From Clostridia bacterium (lineage in GTDB: Bacteria > Bacillota > Clostridia > Christensenellales > CAG-1252): DNA of 5,905 nt. A model generated the notes under the pieces. It had not been told where the DNA came from and did no database searches. It saw nothing but the letters and a program-made list of their open reading frames with translations. The stretch spans positions 1 through 5,905 of the forward strand of contig JAGAAA010000130.1 of the NCBI GenBank assembly GCA_017615495.1. Direction: 5' to 3'. Made by a program: the position numbers and the translations under genes. This document shows, piece after piece, positions 1 through 5,842 of this stretch (its first letter is position 1; every line of letters starts with the position of its first letter).

Positions 1-41
1 CACCGGCACGAGAAAGTTTGAAAAGTTGGGTTGACCCCATT

Positions 42-80
42 AAAAAAGAGATCCCGAAGCGCCTTGCTTCGGGATTTTTA
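42..80. terminator. Bidirectional rho-independent terminator
   Basis: A perfect 10-bp stem (ATCCCGAAGC at 51-60 with GCTTCGGGAT at 66-75) closes a 5-base loop, GCCTT. A T-rich tract follows on both strands: TTTTTATTTT on the plus strand after 75, and the complement of the A-run at 42-47 on the minus strand. It lies just past the stop of the peptidase E-like gene and so ends the bipA-pepE unit. The plus-strand tract suggests that it also ends a convergent gene entering from the left, but bases 1-41 are too short to show one. Confidence 0.9.
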
Positions 81-86
81 TTTTGC

Positions 87-788
87 TTATTTTTTTATCA
101 GTTCTATTTTTTCTCGCTCGATCTTGCCGTCTTTTAACAGCAGACGGTAGGCGTTGCCGCCCGAGGAGAGGGCGCCGACGGGGACTTCGTCCTCAAACAC
201 CACGGCTGCGTTGTCCTCAATGGCGTAGGAGAGCGGGAAGCCCTCTTTGACTGCCACGTCGTCAAATTCGACGCGTTGATTGTAGTGCGGCGTTGCCGCG
301 CCGGGGATCTTGCCCATGCCCTTATAGGGGGCGAACTCCCCTTCTACCAAGGAATCGGTGTAGATATCTTCAAACCAAAGGATGGCTCCGGCGGAAAGCC
401 CCGCAAGCACCGCGCCGCGCTGATACGCTTCCCAAACCAATTTGTCGATGCCGGTCTCGCGCCAAACTTGCATTAAGTACAAGGTGTCGCCGCCGCCCAC
501 GTAAATGACGTCCGCCTTTTGTATCTTTTCCGCCACGTGCTCCAAGGTCATCAAGCCCTTGGTCAAAATGGCAACGTCGCTTTTCATATCGAAAAGGGAG
601 GTGTACGTCTTTCTGAAACTATTAAAATAAGGGTTGCTATCGTGGCTTGCGGTGGGGAAAAAGAGAGCGTAACCTCGCCTGCCGTCCGTGATGCGGCTTT
701 TGGCGACGGAGGCGATATAAGCATCGATCGCCTCGGTGGTTTTGTTGCGGATCTCTCCCCCGCCGATAGAAACGAAGACGCGCTTCAT
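87..788 (-). CDS. Peptidase E-like protein (S51 family, class I glutamine amidotransferase-like fold)
   Basis: Family S51 enzymes are cytoplasmic serine peptidases; the best-studied members cleave Asp-X dipeptides. The protein has 233 residues from the ATG at 788, close to the roughly 230 usual for PepE. Numbered from the GTG one codon upstream, visible motifs are VSIGGGEI near 7-14, YVGGGDTLYLM near 97-107, the nucleophile elbow GLSAG with Ser133, and TPHYN with His169. Asp146 in YTDSL is a plausible third catalytic residue, by spacing from Ser133 in PepE. Residue identity beyond these motifs is low, so the substrate is uncertain; many Bacillota homologues are annotated only as amidotransferase-like. 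The bipA stop and this start form TGATG, sharing one base. A GTG at 791 is an alternative start and would give a 4-base GTGA overlap. GGCGGAG sits just upstream, too close for an ideal ribosome binding site, so translation is probably coupled to bipA. Confidence 0.85.
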   Translation of the reverse strand: MKRVFVSIGGGEIRNKTTEAIDAYIASVAKSRITDGRRGYALFFPTASHDSNPYFNSFRKTYTSLFDMKSDVAILTKGLMTLEHVAEKIQKADVIYVGGGDTLYLMQVWRETGIDKLVWEAYQRGAVLAGLSAGAILWFEDIYTDSLVEGEFAPYKGMGKIPGAATPHYNQRVEFDDVAVKEGFPLSYAIEDNAAVVFEDEVPVGALSSGGNAYRLLLKDGKIEREKIELIKK

Positions 789-2617
789 CACTCCGCCGCG
801 TTCTTCTTTTTGAAGTTGTCCTTCGCGCGGTACATATTGCTCATGATCACCTTTCTTACGCGGAGGGACTTGGGGGTGACTTCCAAAAGTTCGTCATCAC
901 CGAGGAACTCGATGTATTCTTCGAGGCTCATCCTCTTGACGGGGGTCAGGCGCAACGCTTCGTCGCTGCCCGCCGCGCGCATGTTGGTGATGTGCTTCTT
1001 TTTGCAAACGTTTACCACGATGTCGTCCGACTTGGGGGTATAGCCTACCACCATACCTTCGTAGACGGGGGTGCCCGGCCCTACGAAGAGGGGGCCCCTA
1101 TCCTGCGCGTTGAACAAGCCGTAAGTTACCGCTTCGCCCGTTTCGTACGCGACGAGGGAGCCGAAGTTGCGCATTTGGATGTCGCCCTTGTATTCCTCGT
1201 AGCCGAGGAAGATGGTGTTCAAAACGCCTTCCCCCTTGGTGTCGGTCAAAAATTCGTTTTTATAGCCGATCATACCGCGCGCCGGCATCTTGAATTCCAA
1301 GCGGATGCGGTCGCCCGTCGGGTGCATCGTAATGAGTTCACCCCTGCGGCTGCCGAGTTTTTCCATCACAGCGCCGACTGCCGTTTCCGGCACGTCTACG
1401 ATGACCTGCTCCACGGGCTCGAGTTTCTTGCCGTTTTCGTACTGGTACAAAACCTTAGGCATAGAGACTGCGAATTCATAGCCTTCGCGGCGCATGGTTT
1501 CGATCAAAACGGAAAGGTGCATTTCACCGCGGCCCTTAACGAGGAAGGTATCGGTGTTTTCGGTATCCTCCACGCGGAGGGAAACGTCCTTCAAAAGTTC
1601 GCGATATAACCTATCGCGCAGGTGGCGGGTGGTGACGAATTTGCCTTCCCTGCCCGCAAAGGGGGAATCGTTTACCATAAAGCGCATCTCGAGGGTGGGC
1701 TCGCCTATCTTCATAAAGGGGATGGGCTCCACCTTATCCACCGCGCAAAGGGTGTCGCCGATGGTGACGTTTTCACTGCCGCTGAAGCAGATGATGTCGC
1801 CAACTTTGGCGCTATCCACGTTGACGCGCTTCAAGCCGTCGATCTGCATCAAGGTGACGATGCGGGTCTTATAGGGGGTGAAGTCCCCGTGGAAGGAGGC
1901 GATCACGGCGTCCTGCCCCACCTTCAAGGAGCCGCGCTCCACCCTACCGATGCCGATCCTACCGACGTAATCGTTGTAGTCGATGGAGGAAACGAGCACC
2001 TGAAAGGGAGCGTTTTCGTCCCCCTCGGGCGGGTCGATATAGTTGACGATGGTTTCAAACAAATCAGTGAGGTCGGGCTTTTGTTCCACGGTCATGGAGG
2101 ACGTGCCGTTCCTGCCGCTGCAGTATACGATGGGGGAATCAAGCTGCGCGTCATCCGCGTTGAGGTCCATCATCAGTTCCAAAACTTCGTCCACCACGCG
2201 CTTGGGTTCGGCATCGGGACGGTCAACTTTGTTGACGCAAACGATGATCTTGTGCCCAAGCTCCAACGCCTTTTGCAAAACGAAGCGAGTCTGCGGCATG
2301 GGGCCCTCGACGGCGTCCACCAAAAGCAGTACGCCCGAAACCATCTTCAAAACGCGTTCCACCTCACCGGAGAAATCGGCGTGGCCCGGGGTGTCGATGA
2401 TGTTGATCTTGACGTCCTTGTAATAAGCGGCGGTGTTTTTGGCAAGGATGGTGATGCCACGCTCACGCTCAAGGTCACCGCTGTCCATAACGCGCTCGTC
2501 CACGTGCTGGTTGGAACGGAAAATACCGCCCTGCTTGAGCATTTCGTCAACGAGGGTGGTCTTGCCGTGATCGACGTGCGCGATGATCGCAATGTTTCGT
2601 AAATCCTTTCTGATCAT
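788..2617 (-). CDS. bipA: Ribosome-associated translational GTPase BipA/TypA
   Basis: BipA is a GTPase related to EF-G and LepA that binds the 70S ribosome and supports 50S assembly and growth under stress or cold. The 609-residue protein matches the roughly 607 of E. coli BipA. All G-domain motifs are present: G1 AHVDHGKTT at 13-21, the switch region RERGITI at 51-57, G3 DTPGH at 75-79, G4 NKVD at 129-132 and a G5-like CSG near 166-168. Domain II, the EF-G-like domains III and V, and the BipA-specific C-terminus follow; AQDRGPLF near 504-511 and KKHITNMRAAGSDEA near 540-554 are diagnostic. The frame stays open upstream to 2707, but that extension would cross the promoter and part of repeat copy A and has no family similarity. 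The ATG at 2617 has AAGGA six bases upstream and begins MIRKDLRNIAIIAH, as in the family. No terminator separates it from the peptidase E-like gene. Confidence 0.97.
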   Translation of the reverse strand: MIRKDLRNIAIIAHVDHGKTTLVDEMLKQGGIFRSNQHVDERVMDSGDLERERGITILAKNTAAYYKDVKINIIDTPGHADFSGEVERVLKMVSGVLLLVDAVEGPMPQTRFVLQKALELGHKIIVCVNKVDRPDAEPKRVVDEVLELMMDLNADDAQLDSPIVYCSGRNGTSSMTVEQKPDLTDLFETIVNYIDPPEGDENAPFQVLVSSIDYNDYVGRIGIGRVERGSLKVGQDAVIASFHGDFTPYKTRIVTLMQIDGLKRVNVDSAKVGDIICFSGSENVTIGDTLCAVDKVEPIPFMKIGEPTLEMRFMVNDSPFAGREGKFVTTRHLRDRLYRELLKDVSLRVEDTENTDTFLVKGRGEMHLSVLIETMRREGYEFAVSMPKVLYQYENGKKLEPVEQVIVDVPETAVGAVMEKLGSRRGELITMHPTGDRIRLEFKMPARGMIGYKNEFLTDTKGEGVLNTIFLGYEEYKGDIQMRNFGSLVAYETGEAVTYGLFNAQDRGPLFVGPGTPVYEGMVVGYTPKSDDIVVNVCKKKHITNMRAAGSDEALRLTPVKRMSLEEYIEFLGDDELLEVTPKSLRVRKVIMSNMYRAKDNFKKKNAAE

Positions 2618-2653
2618 TTTCAGTCCTTCTTCTTTCTTTGTTTTGACCGTAAA

Positions 2654-2683
2654 ATTATATAATTTTATATTTTTTGCTGTCAA
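2654..2683 (-). promoter_or_regulatory. SigmaA-type promoter of bipA
   Basis: On the minus strand TTGACA (2683-2678) and TATAAT (2659-2654), both exact consensus, are separated by 18 bp of A/T-rich sequence. Transcription should start near 2647, leaving a leader of about 30 nt with the AAGGA site before the ATG at 2617. The -35 box begins 12 bp past the end of repeat copy A. The promoter lies inside the upstream extension of the bipA frame, which supports the shorter start. Confidence 0.85.
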
Positions 2684-2695
2684 GCAAAATAAAGC

Positions 2696-2819
2696 ACGAC
2701 AGCGCATAGCGGTGCATATTCGTCGCTTCTTACCTCATCGTCGGGCATCACGTACAATGAGTACGCTCAGACCCGCCTCTTCGGTGTGCGCTCGCCTCTG
2801 CGCCACTCTCCGCTGTCGT
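2696..2819 (-). repeat. Structured intergenic repeat, copy A
   Basis: This is a roughly 124-nt element, read here on the minus strand; a second copy lies in inverted orientation at 4416-4549. The core (2707-2811) matches copy B at 92 of 105 aligned columns, with 12 substitutions and one 1-base gap. The ends pair: ACGACAGCG (2819-2811) with CGCTGTCGT (2704-2696), nine perfect base pairs, continuing inward with interruptions to GTGG/CCGC. A central hairpin CGTAC-TCATT-GTACG lies at 2751-2765, flanked by two near-identical 12-mers, CCGAAGAGGCGG (2784-2773) and CCGACGATGAGG (2744-2733). It sits between the reductase stop and the bipA promoter, and the minus strand past the stem is T-rich (GCTTTATTTTGC), so termination is possible. 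No coding potential is credible. I do not recognise the family; it could be a small RNA, a structured leader or terminator, or a small mobile repeat. Confidence 0.85.
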
Positions 2820-2851
2820 AACAATTGCAAAAGATTTTTAAAACTGCGTTT

Positions 2852-3511
2852 TCAGCCTTGTTTAGGCCAGATAAAATTGGATTTTAACATCTCTCCATTA
2901 TCTACGAACAGGTCTTCCCCCGTCATACTCTTATTGACCACCGCCAGGAAGTATGCCCATTCGGCAATTTCTTCGGGTTCCGCCCACTTGCCGAGGACGG
3001 ATTCCGCCAAAGCTTCCTTAAAGAGCTTTTTATCCTTGATGACCGGGTCGTTGGAGGAAGTCATCACCCCGCCCGGGGAAAGGCTGTTACAAGTGGCGCC
3101 ATAGGCGCCAAGGCGCAAAGCAACGTTCTTTGTGTAGGTGACCACGCCGCCTTTGCTTGCCGTATAGACGGGGAATTCCGAGCCCGTCCTTGCGCTTGCC
3201 GAAGCCACGTTGACCACGGCGCGGATGGCGGGGGTGAAAGCGTATTTTTCCACCACGCGGATGACTCCCTTGAGGTTTACGTCAATGGCGTCAAAGCCCT
3301 CGGATTGGATGCCCGCCGCCGTTACAAGGACATTAATGTCCTTGACGTCGGGGAGGTCCCCCGTAACGTCCGCAGTGAAGTGCGTGTAATTTTTGTCCGA
3401 AACCACGGCGGGCTGGGTATCGATGCCCACCACTTCAAACCCGCAGGAAAGAAACTTTTTTACGATGGCGGCGCCAATGCCGCCCGACGCTCCGGTGATC
3501 AACGCTTTCAT
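2852..3511 (-). CDS. Short-chain dehydrogenase/reductase (SDR) family oxidoreductase
   Basis: This is a classical-type SDR of 219 residues, shorter than the usual 250 or so. It has the N-terminal dinucleotide motif TGASGGIG (6-13), Asp31 at the end of the second strand (suggesting NAD(H) rather than NADP(H)), TAAG (64-67) in the place of NNAG, Asn79 in DVNLKG, a catalytic serine in VASAS (Ser104 or Ser106), and YTASK with Tyr116 and Lys120. SPGGVMT (145-151) resembles the usual PG motif after the active site, and the C-terminus is compact. The substrate cannot be read from sequence. The start overlaps the transporter stop by 4 bases (ATGA), and AAGGAGG sits seven bases upstream inside the transporter's last codons, so the two are almost certainly co-transcribed under the preQ1 riboswitch. 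That placement suggests, but does not show, a role linked to queuosine or pterin-like compounds. No strong terminator follows; the AAAAC-GCA-GTTTT hairpin just after the stop is weak. Confidence 0.9.
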   Translation of the reverse strand: MKALITGASGGIGAAIVKKFLSCGFEVVGIDTQPAVVSDKNYTHFTADVTGDLPDVKDINVLVTAAGIQSEGFDAIDVNLKGVIRVVEKYAFTPAIRAVVNVASASARTGSEFPVYTASKGGVVTYTKNVALRLGAYGATCNSLSPGGVMTSSNDPVIKDKKLFKEALAESVLGKWAEPEEIAEWAYFLAVVNKSMTGEDLFVDNGEMLKSNFIWPKQG

Positions 3512-4257
3512 GCTTTTGCCTCCTTTTTTGCCGCAAGGTAATCAAGGTATTGCTGCCCGACGCCCTCTTCCTTCATCCGGTTTACCACGCGATACCCAAC
3601 CGGCGAGAACACGACCTCAAAAACAAGCTCCGCCACAGCGCCCGTCGCCGCGCAGGTAACGCATTGCAAAGGCGTCCATCCGAAGAAATGATAACTGACG
3701 ATGAAGGCGAAAAGTATGTTATCCAAAAACTGCGCGATCACGGTGGAAGCGTAGCAGCTGACCGAGAACGCCAAGAAACCCTTGTTTTTTAACATTTTTC
3801 CGAACATTACGTTCAAAAAGTTGTTCAAAAACGCCGAGGCAACGAAGGCTACCGAACTACCCAAGATAACAAACCACGAGGAACGGAACGTGCCGTCCAA
3901 AGCAAAGTTGATGACCCCCTCCGAGCCCTCCACGAAGCTTTGCGACCAAATGCCGGGGATATAGGACGCCGCAATATAAAAGGCGGAGAAAAAGAGGTTG
4001 ACAACGAGCGCCACGATGGAAAGAACGTTTGCCGCCCTGACGCCAAAACGCTTGGTGGTGACGTCCATCAGCAAGAAGACCAGCCAGGAGAAAATAATGC
4101 CGCAATCCAAGGCAAGCCAAGTCGTGCCCGTATCGATGCTTTTGTTGGCAAGCAAGTTCATCGACACCACCGCCGTCACGAAAAGCGCTGTGATCAGGGA
4201 AGGAATGCTTCTGAGTAAAATTTTGATTTCCGTAAAAAACGCTTTAACTTTTGTCAC
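3508..4257 (-). CDS. Queuosine-precursor transporter, YhhQ/VUT family
   Basis: This is a 249-residue integral membrane protein of the YhhQ/VUT (COG1738-type) family, which imports queuosine precursors such as preQ0, preQ1 or queuine for the tRNA wobble modification. Hydrophobic segments lie near 17-36, 46-64, 73-97, 127-150, 160-190 and 195-220. Family-like features are SMNLLANKSIDTG (32-44), the MDVTTKRFGVRAAN stretch (64-77), and STVIAQFLDNILF (171-183), which matches the conserved Ser/Thr-Gln-Phe-x-Asp segment of helix 5. The C-terminus is charged and cytosolic-looking. The start is GTG at 4257, with AAGGAGG eight to nine bases upstream; no upstream ATG competes. The preQ1-I riboswitch directly ahead independently supports the assignment and implies repression when the ligand is plentiful. 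It is longer and more divergent than E. coli YhhQ (about 220 residues), so which precursor it carries is not determined. Confidence 0.9.
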   Translation of the reverse strand: MTKVKAFFTEIKILLRSIPSLITALFVTAVVSMNLLANKSIDTGTTWLALDCGIIFSWLVFLLMDVTTKRFGVRAANVLSIVALVVNLFFSAFYIAASYIPGIWSQSFVEGSEGVINFALDGTFRSSWFVILGSSVAFVASAFLNNFLNVMFGKMLKNKGFLAFSVSCYASTVIAQFLDNILFAFIVSYHFFGWTPLQCVTCAATGAVAELVFEVVFSPVGYRVVNRMKEEGVGQQYLDYLAAKKEAKA

Positions 4258-4265
4258 TTGTGTGA

Positions 4266-4309
4266 CCTCCTTGTTTTTTATCAGAGATGGTTAAGCAAGG
4301 AACATCTCT
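4266..4309 (-). promoter_or_regulatory. preQ1-I riboswitch controlling the queuosine-precursor transporter
   Basis: Reading the minus strand, P1 is AGAGATG (4309-4303) paired with CATCTCT (4289-4283), seven perfect pairs. The loop TTCCTTGCTTAAC closely follows the B. subtilis queC leader loop TTCTAGCTACAC. The A-rich tail GATAAAAAAC follows P1, as in that RNA. P2 forms the H-type pseudoknot: loop CCTTG (4300-4296) pairs with CAAGG (4273-4269). C4290, the last loop base before the 3' strand of P1, is in the position of the preQ1-recognising cytosine (C17 in B. subtilis). CAAGG overlaps the ribosome binding site AAGGAGG (4272-4266) of the GTG at 4257. Ligand binding should hide the site and block translation. 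No terminator hairpin with a U-tract lies between aptamer and gene. Confidence 0.93.
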
Positions 4310-4333
4310 ATAAACCCGTTCGGGAACGCTATC

Positions 4334-4363
4334 ATAATAGCACGAATAATATCTTGCTGTCTA
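4334..4363 (-). promoter_or_regulatory. Candidate sigmaA promoter of the riboswitch-transporter operon
   Basis: On the minus strand TATTAT (4339-4334) is preceded by TGC, an extended -10. TAGACA (4363-4358) lies 18 bp further upstream as a -35. Transcription would start near 4327, giving about 18 nt before P1 of the riboswitch. A small CCC-GAAC-GGG hairpin occupies part of that leader. The overlapping TATGAT, 3 bp downstream, is an alternative -10. Confidence 0.55.
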
Positions 4364-4415
4364 ACGTTTTTAGGTTCAAAAAGAAGATAACAAATTTTTT
4401 ATAACAAAAAAAACA

Positions 4416-4549
4416 GGATGGGCGATGGAGAGTGGTACAGAGACGAGCGCACACCGAAGATGCGGGTTGAGCGTACTCCTTGTACGTAATGCCCGAAGAT
4501 GAGGTAAAAAGCGAAGCATATGTGCCGCTACACCTCGCCCTATGTATCC
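4416..4549 (+). repeat. Structured intergenic repeat, copy B
   Basis: This is the second copy of the element at 2696-2819, here on the plus strand, opposite to all genes. The core is 4427-4530. The closing stem is GGGCGA (4420-4425) with TCGCCC (4535-4540), extended outward by GGAT (4416-4419) with ATCC (4546-4549) across a 5-base bulge. This differs in sequence from copy A's stem but pairs in the same place, so the pairing is kept by compensatory change. The central hairpin CGTAC-TCCTT-GTACG is at 4472-4486, flanked by CCGAAGATGCGG (4454-4465) and CCGAAGATGAGG (4493-4504), which differ at one base. On the minus strand the stem is followed after two bases by eight Ts (4413-4406), so this copy could end the zinc-ribbon transcript. 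A separate small hairpin CCCGC-AGGGC-GCGGG overlaps the right edge (4548-4562). Function unknown. Confidence 0.85.
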
Positions 4550-4567
4550 CGCAGGGCGCGGGTACGA

Positions 4568-4708
4568 TTACTCTTTGGTAAAAGACGTATTGGTGCACTT
4601 CGGACAAGGCGGAACTTTGTCGTTCTTACCGAGAGTCACGTTGGTGCCGCAATTGGTGCAACTGTAGGTGCCGTCGCCGGGCTTTTCGCCGGTGTGATAA
4701 TATTTCAT
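4568..4708 (-). CDS. Small zinc-ribbon protein, 46 residues
   Basis: This short gene encodes a 46-residue protein beginning MKYYHTGEKPGDGTYSC. Two CxxC knuckles, C17-T-N-C20 and C35-P-K-C38, are 14 residues apart and followed by polar residues, the pattern of a single rubredoxin-like zinc ribbon binding one Zn(II) or iron. The tract GTYSCTNCG and PPCPKC is typical of small zinc-ribbon proteins common in Clostridia. No signal peptide or membrane segment is present, so it should be cytosolic. The start is secure: AAAGGAGG lies seven bases upstream of ATG 4708. It begins 56 bp after the spmB stop with no terminator between, so it may be co-transcribed with spmAB; I see no convincing promoter in that gap. 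Copy B of the structured repeat lies just past its stop. The role is unknown; binding of nucleic acid or a protein partner is only a guess from the fold. Confidence 0.88.
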   Translation of the reverse strand: MKYYHTGEKPGDGTYSCTNCGTNVTLGKNDKVPPCPKCTNTSFTKE

Positions 4709-4764
4709 ATATTATCCTCCTTTTTGTTTGATAAAAGGATTTTTGACGCTTTTTGTAACTTTAT

Positions 4765-5268
4765 TCACATCAGGCGGCAAAGCAAGCAGGAGATCACCGT
4801 GCCCGCAAAGGTGGCGATGAGGGAGATCAAAAGCGCGCCTTTGTACCTTTTCACTCTGCCCCCGCCGTACAGCGCCGCCACGTAAAAGACCGTTTCGCTG
4901 GAACCGACGATCACGCTTGCCGCCCGCGCGGCGTAACTATCCGCGCCGTAAGTGCGGTAAACCTCCGAAAGCAAGCCGATGCTACCGCTGCCGCTCATCG
5001 GTCGGACGACGATGAGTTCGGTCAGTTCGGGCGGAATGCCAAAAAAACGGAAAATGGGCGCCGCCGCTTTTGCCAAAAGAAGCGAAAGCCCGCTTTGCTT
5101 AAACAGCGACACCGCGATCAGCACCGCGGCAAGGTACGGAAAGATCTCCGCGGCAAGACGCACCGCCCCCTTTGCCCCCTCGATAAAAGCGTCGAAGACG
5201 GGCACGCGACGAATCGCGGCGATCAAAAAATTGAGCGCGATAAAGGCGGGAAGGATATAGGCGCTCAC
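4765..5268 (-). CDS. spmB: Spore maturation protein B
   Basis: SpmB acts with SpmA in the developing spore and is needed in Bacillus and Clostridium for full core dehydration and heat resistance; both are membrane proteins with the nucleoside-recognition (Gate) domain. The 167-residue product compares with 178 in B. subtilis. Hydrophobic segments lie near 3-18, 41-56, 115-133 and 145-162. Family features are RRVPVFDAFIEGAKG (20-34), FPYLAAVLIAVSLF (43-56), the glycine-rich VVRPMSGSGSIGLL (87-100), and VIVGSSETVFYVAALYGG (119-136). The frame runs open to 5439, but the Arg/His-rich extension is the wrong frame of spmA. The GTG at 5268 overlaps the spmA stop as GTGA and begins MSAYILPAF, fitting the family. 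Only G-rich AAGGGG-like sequence precedes it, so translation is probably coupled to spmA. Confidence 0.95.
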   Translation of the reverse strand: MSAYILPAFIALNFLIAAIRRVPVFDAFIEGAKGAVRLAAEIFPYLAAVLIAVSLFKQSGLSLLLAKAAAPIFRFFGIPPELTELIVVRPMSGSGSIGLLSEVYRTYGADSYAARAASVIVGSSETVFYVAALYGGGRVKRYKGALLISLIATFAGTVISCLLCRLM

Positions 5269-5837
5269 TTGCCCTGCCCCTTCCCGCGCGCGCTTCTTTT
5301 TAAAAAACACAATGTGACCCCGATGGCGGCGGTGACGAGGGTGGAAATGACGGTGGGGGTGAGGACATCCGCGGGAGCGGCGCTCCCCGCCTGCGCGCGA
5401 AGAGCGATGACGGTGGCGGGCAAAAGTTGCACGCCGCAAGCATTGATGACGATGAACAAAACCGTGTTGTCGGTGGCGTCCGTTTGCTCCCCTTGCATCA
5501 GCCGCACCGCATCAATGCCAAGAGGGGTTGCCGCGCTACCAATCCCCAAAAAATTTGCCGCGAGGTTTTGCGAGATAAGAGAGTGCGTTTCCGCCCTTTC
5601 CCCCTTAAAAAGCCGCTTCGTGAGGGGGTGGAACAAGCGGGAGAGAAACTCCGCCACCCCGTTTTTCCGCATCACGCCGAGAATGCCCAGCCACAAAGCG
5701 TAGACCGCAAGCATCTTGACGGAAACGGTCACCGCGTTTTCCGCGCCGGCAAGCGCCGCCGAAACCGCCCCCGCAGGATCGGTAAACAACATCCAAACGA
5801 CGCTTGCGAAAAAGAGCAAAAAGAAAAGGAGGTTCAT
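5265..5837 (-). CDS. spmA: Spore maturation protein A
   Basis: SpmA is the partner of SpmB in spore core dehydration. The protein is 190 residues from ATG 5837, against about 196 in B. subtilis. Hydrophobic segments lie near 2-18, 39-56, 125-146 and 161-179. Family hallmarks are the first helix followed by AENAVTVSVKMLAVYALWLGI (32-52), the NLAANFLGIGSAATPLGIDA block (91-110), and INACGVQLLPATVIALR (131-147). The C-terminus is basic (KRSARGKGQGK). The frame extends to a TTG at 5873, but that extension crosses the proposed sigmaE promoter and lacks similarity. No good ribosome binding site precedes ATG 5837, and the predicted transcription start falls on or within a few bases of that ATG, so the message may be leaderless or nearly so. 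The stop overlaps the spmB start by four bases. Confidence 0.95.
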   Translation of the reverse strand: MNLLFFLLFFASVVWMLFTDPAGAVSAALAGAENAVTVSVKMLAVYALWLGILGVMRKNGVAEFLSRLFHPLTKRLFKGERAETHSLISQNLAANFLGIGSAATPLGIDAVRLMQGEQTDATDNTVLFIVINACGVQLLPATVIALRAQAGSAAPADVLTPTVISTLVTAAIGVTLCFLKRSARGKGQGK

Positions 5838-5842
5838 AAAGC

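Noticed and set aside
1622..2602. Long plus-strand open frame (326 codons) opposite bipA
   Set aside because: It is antisense to the conserved GTPase, is rich in His, Val, Asp and Gly as expected of a shadow frame in GC-rich codons, and no other evidence supports it.
2696..2819. Repeat copy A as an insertion sequence or CRISPR unit
   Set aside because: There is no transposase frame, no visible target-site duplication flanking either copy, and only two copies in the window, far apart and inverted, with no regular spacers.
2836..2852. AAAAC-GCA-GTTTT hairpin just after the reductase stop as a terminator
   Set aside because: A 5-bp, A/T-rich stem is too weak to call an intrinsic terminator.
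4332..4607. Minus-strand 91-codon frame across repeat copy B, sharing a PASSVCARLC-TL peptide with a plus-strand frame across copy A (2583-3104)
   Set aside because: The shared peptide is just the repeat translated on its antisense strand. The 1-base gap between copies breaks the common frame, and the substitutions preserve base pairing rather than codons. The frame also crosses the promoter of the transporter operon.
4709..4764. A separate promoter for the zinc-ribbon gene in the 56-bp gap after spmB
   Set aside because: Only weak partial matches such as TTACAA and TATCAA are present, with poor spacing, so I could not support a promoter.
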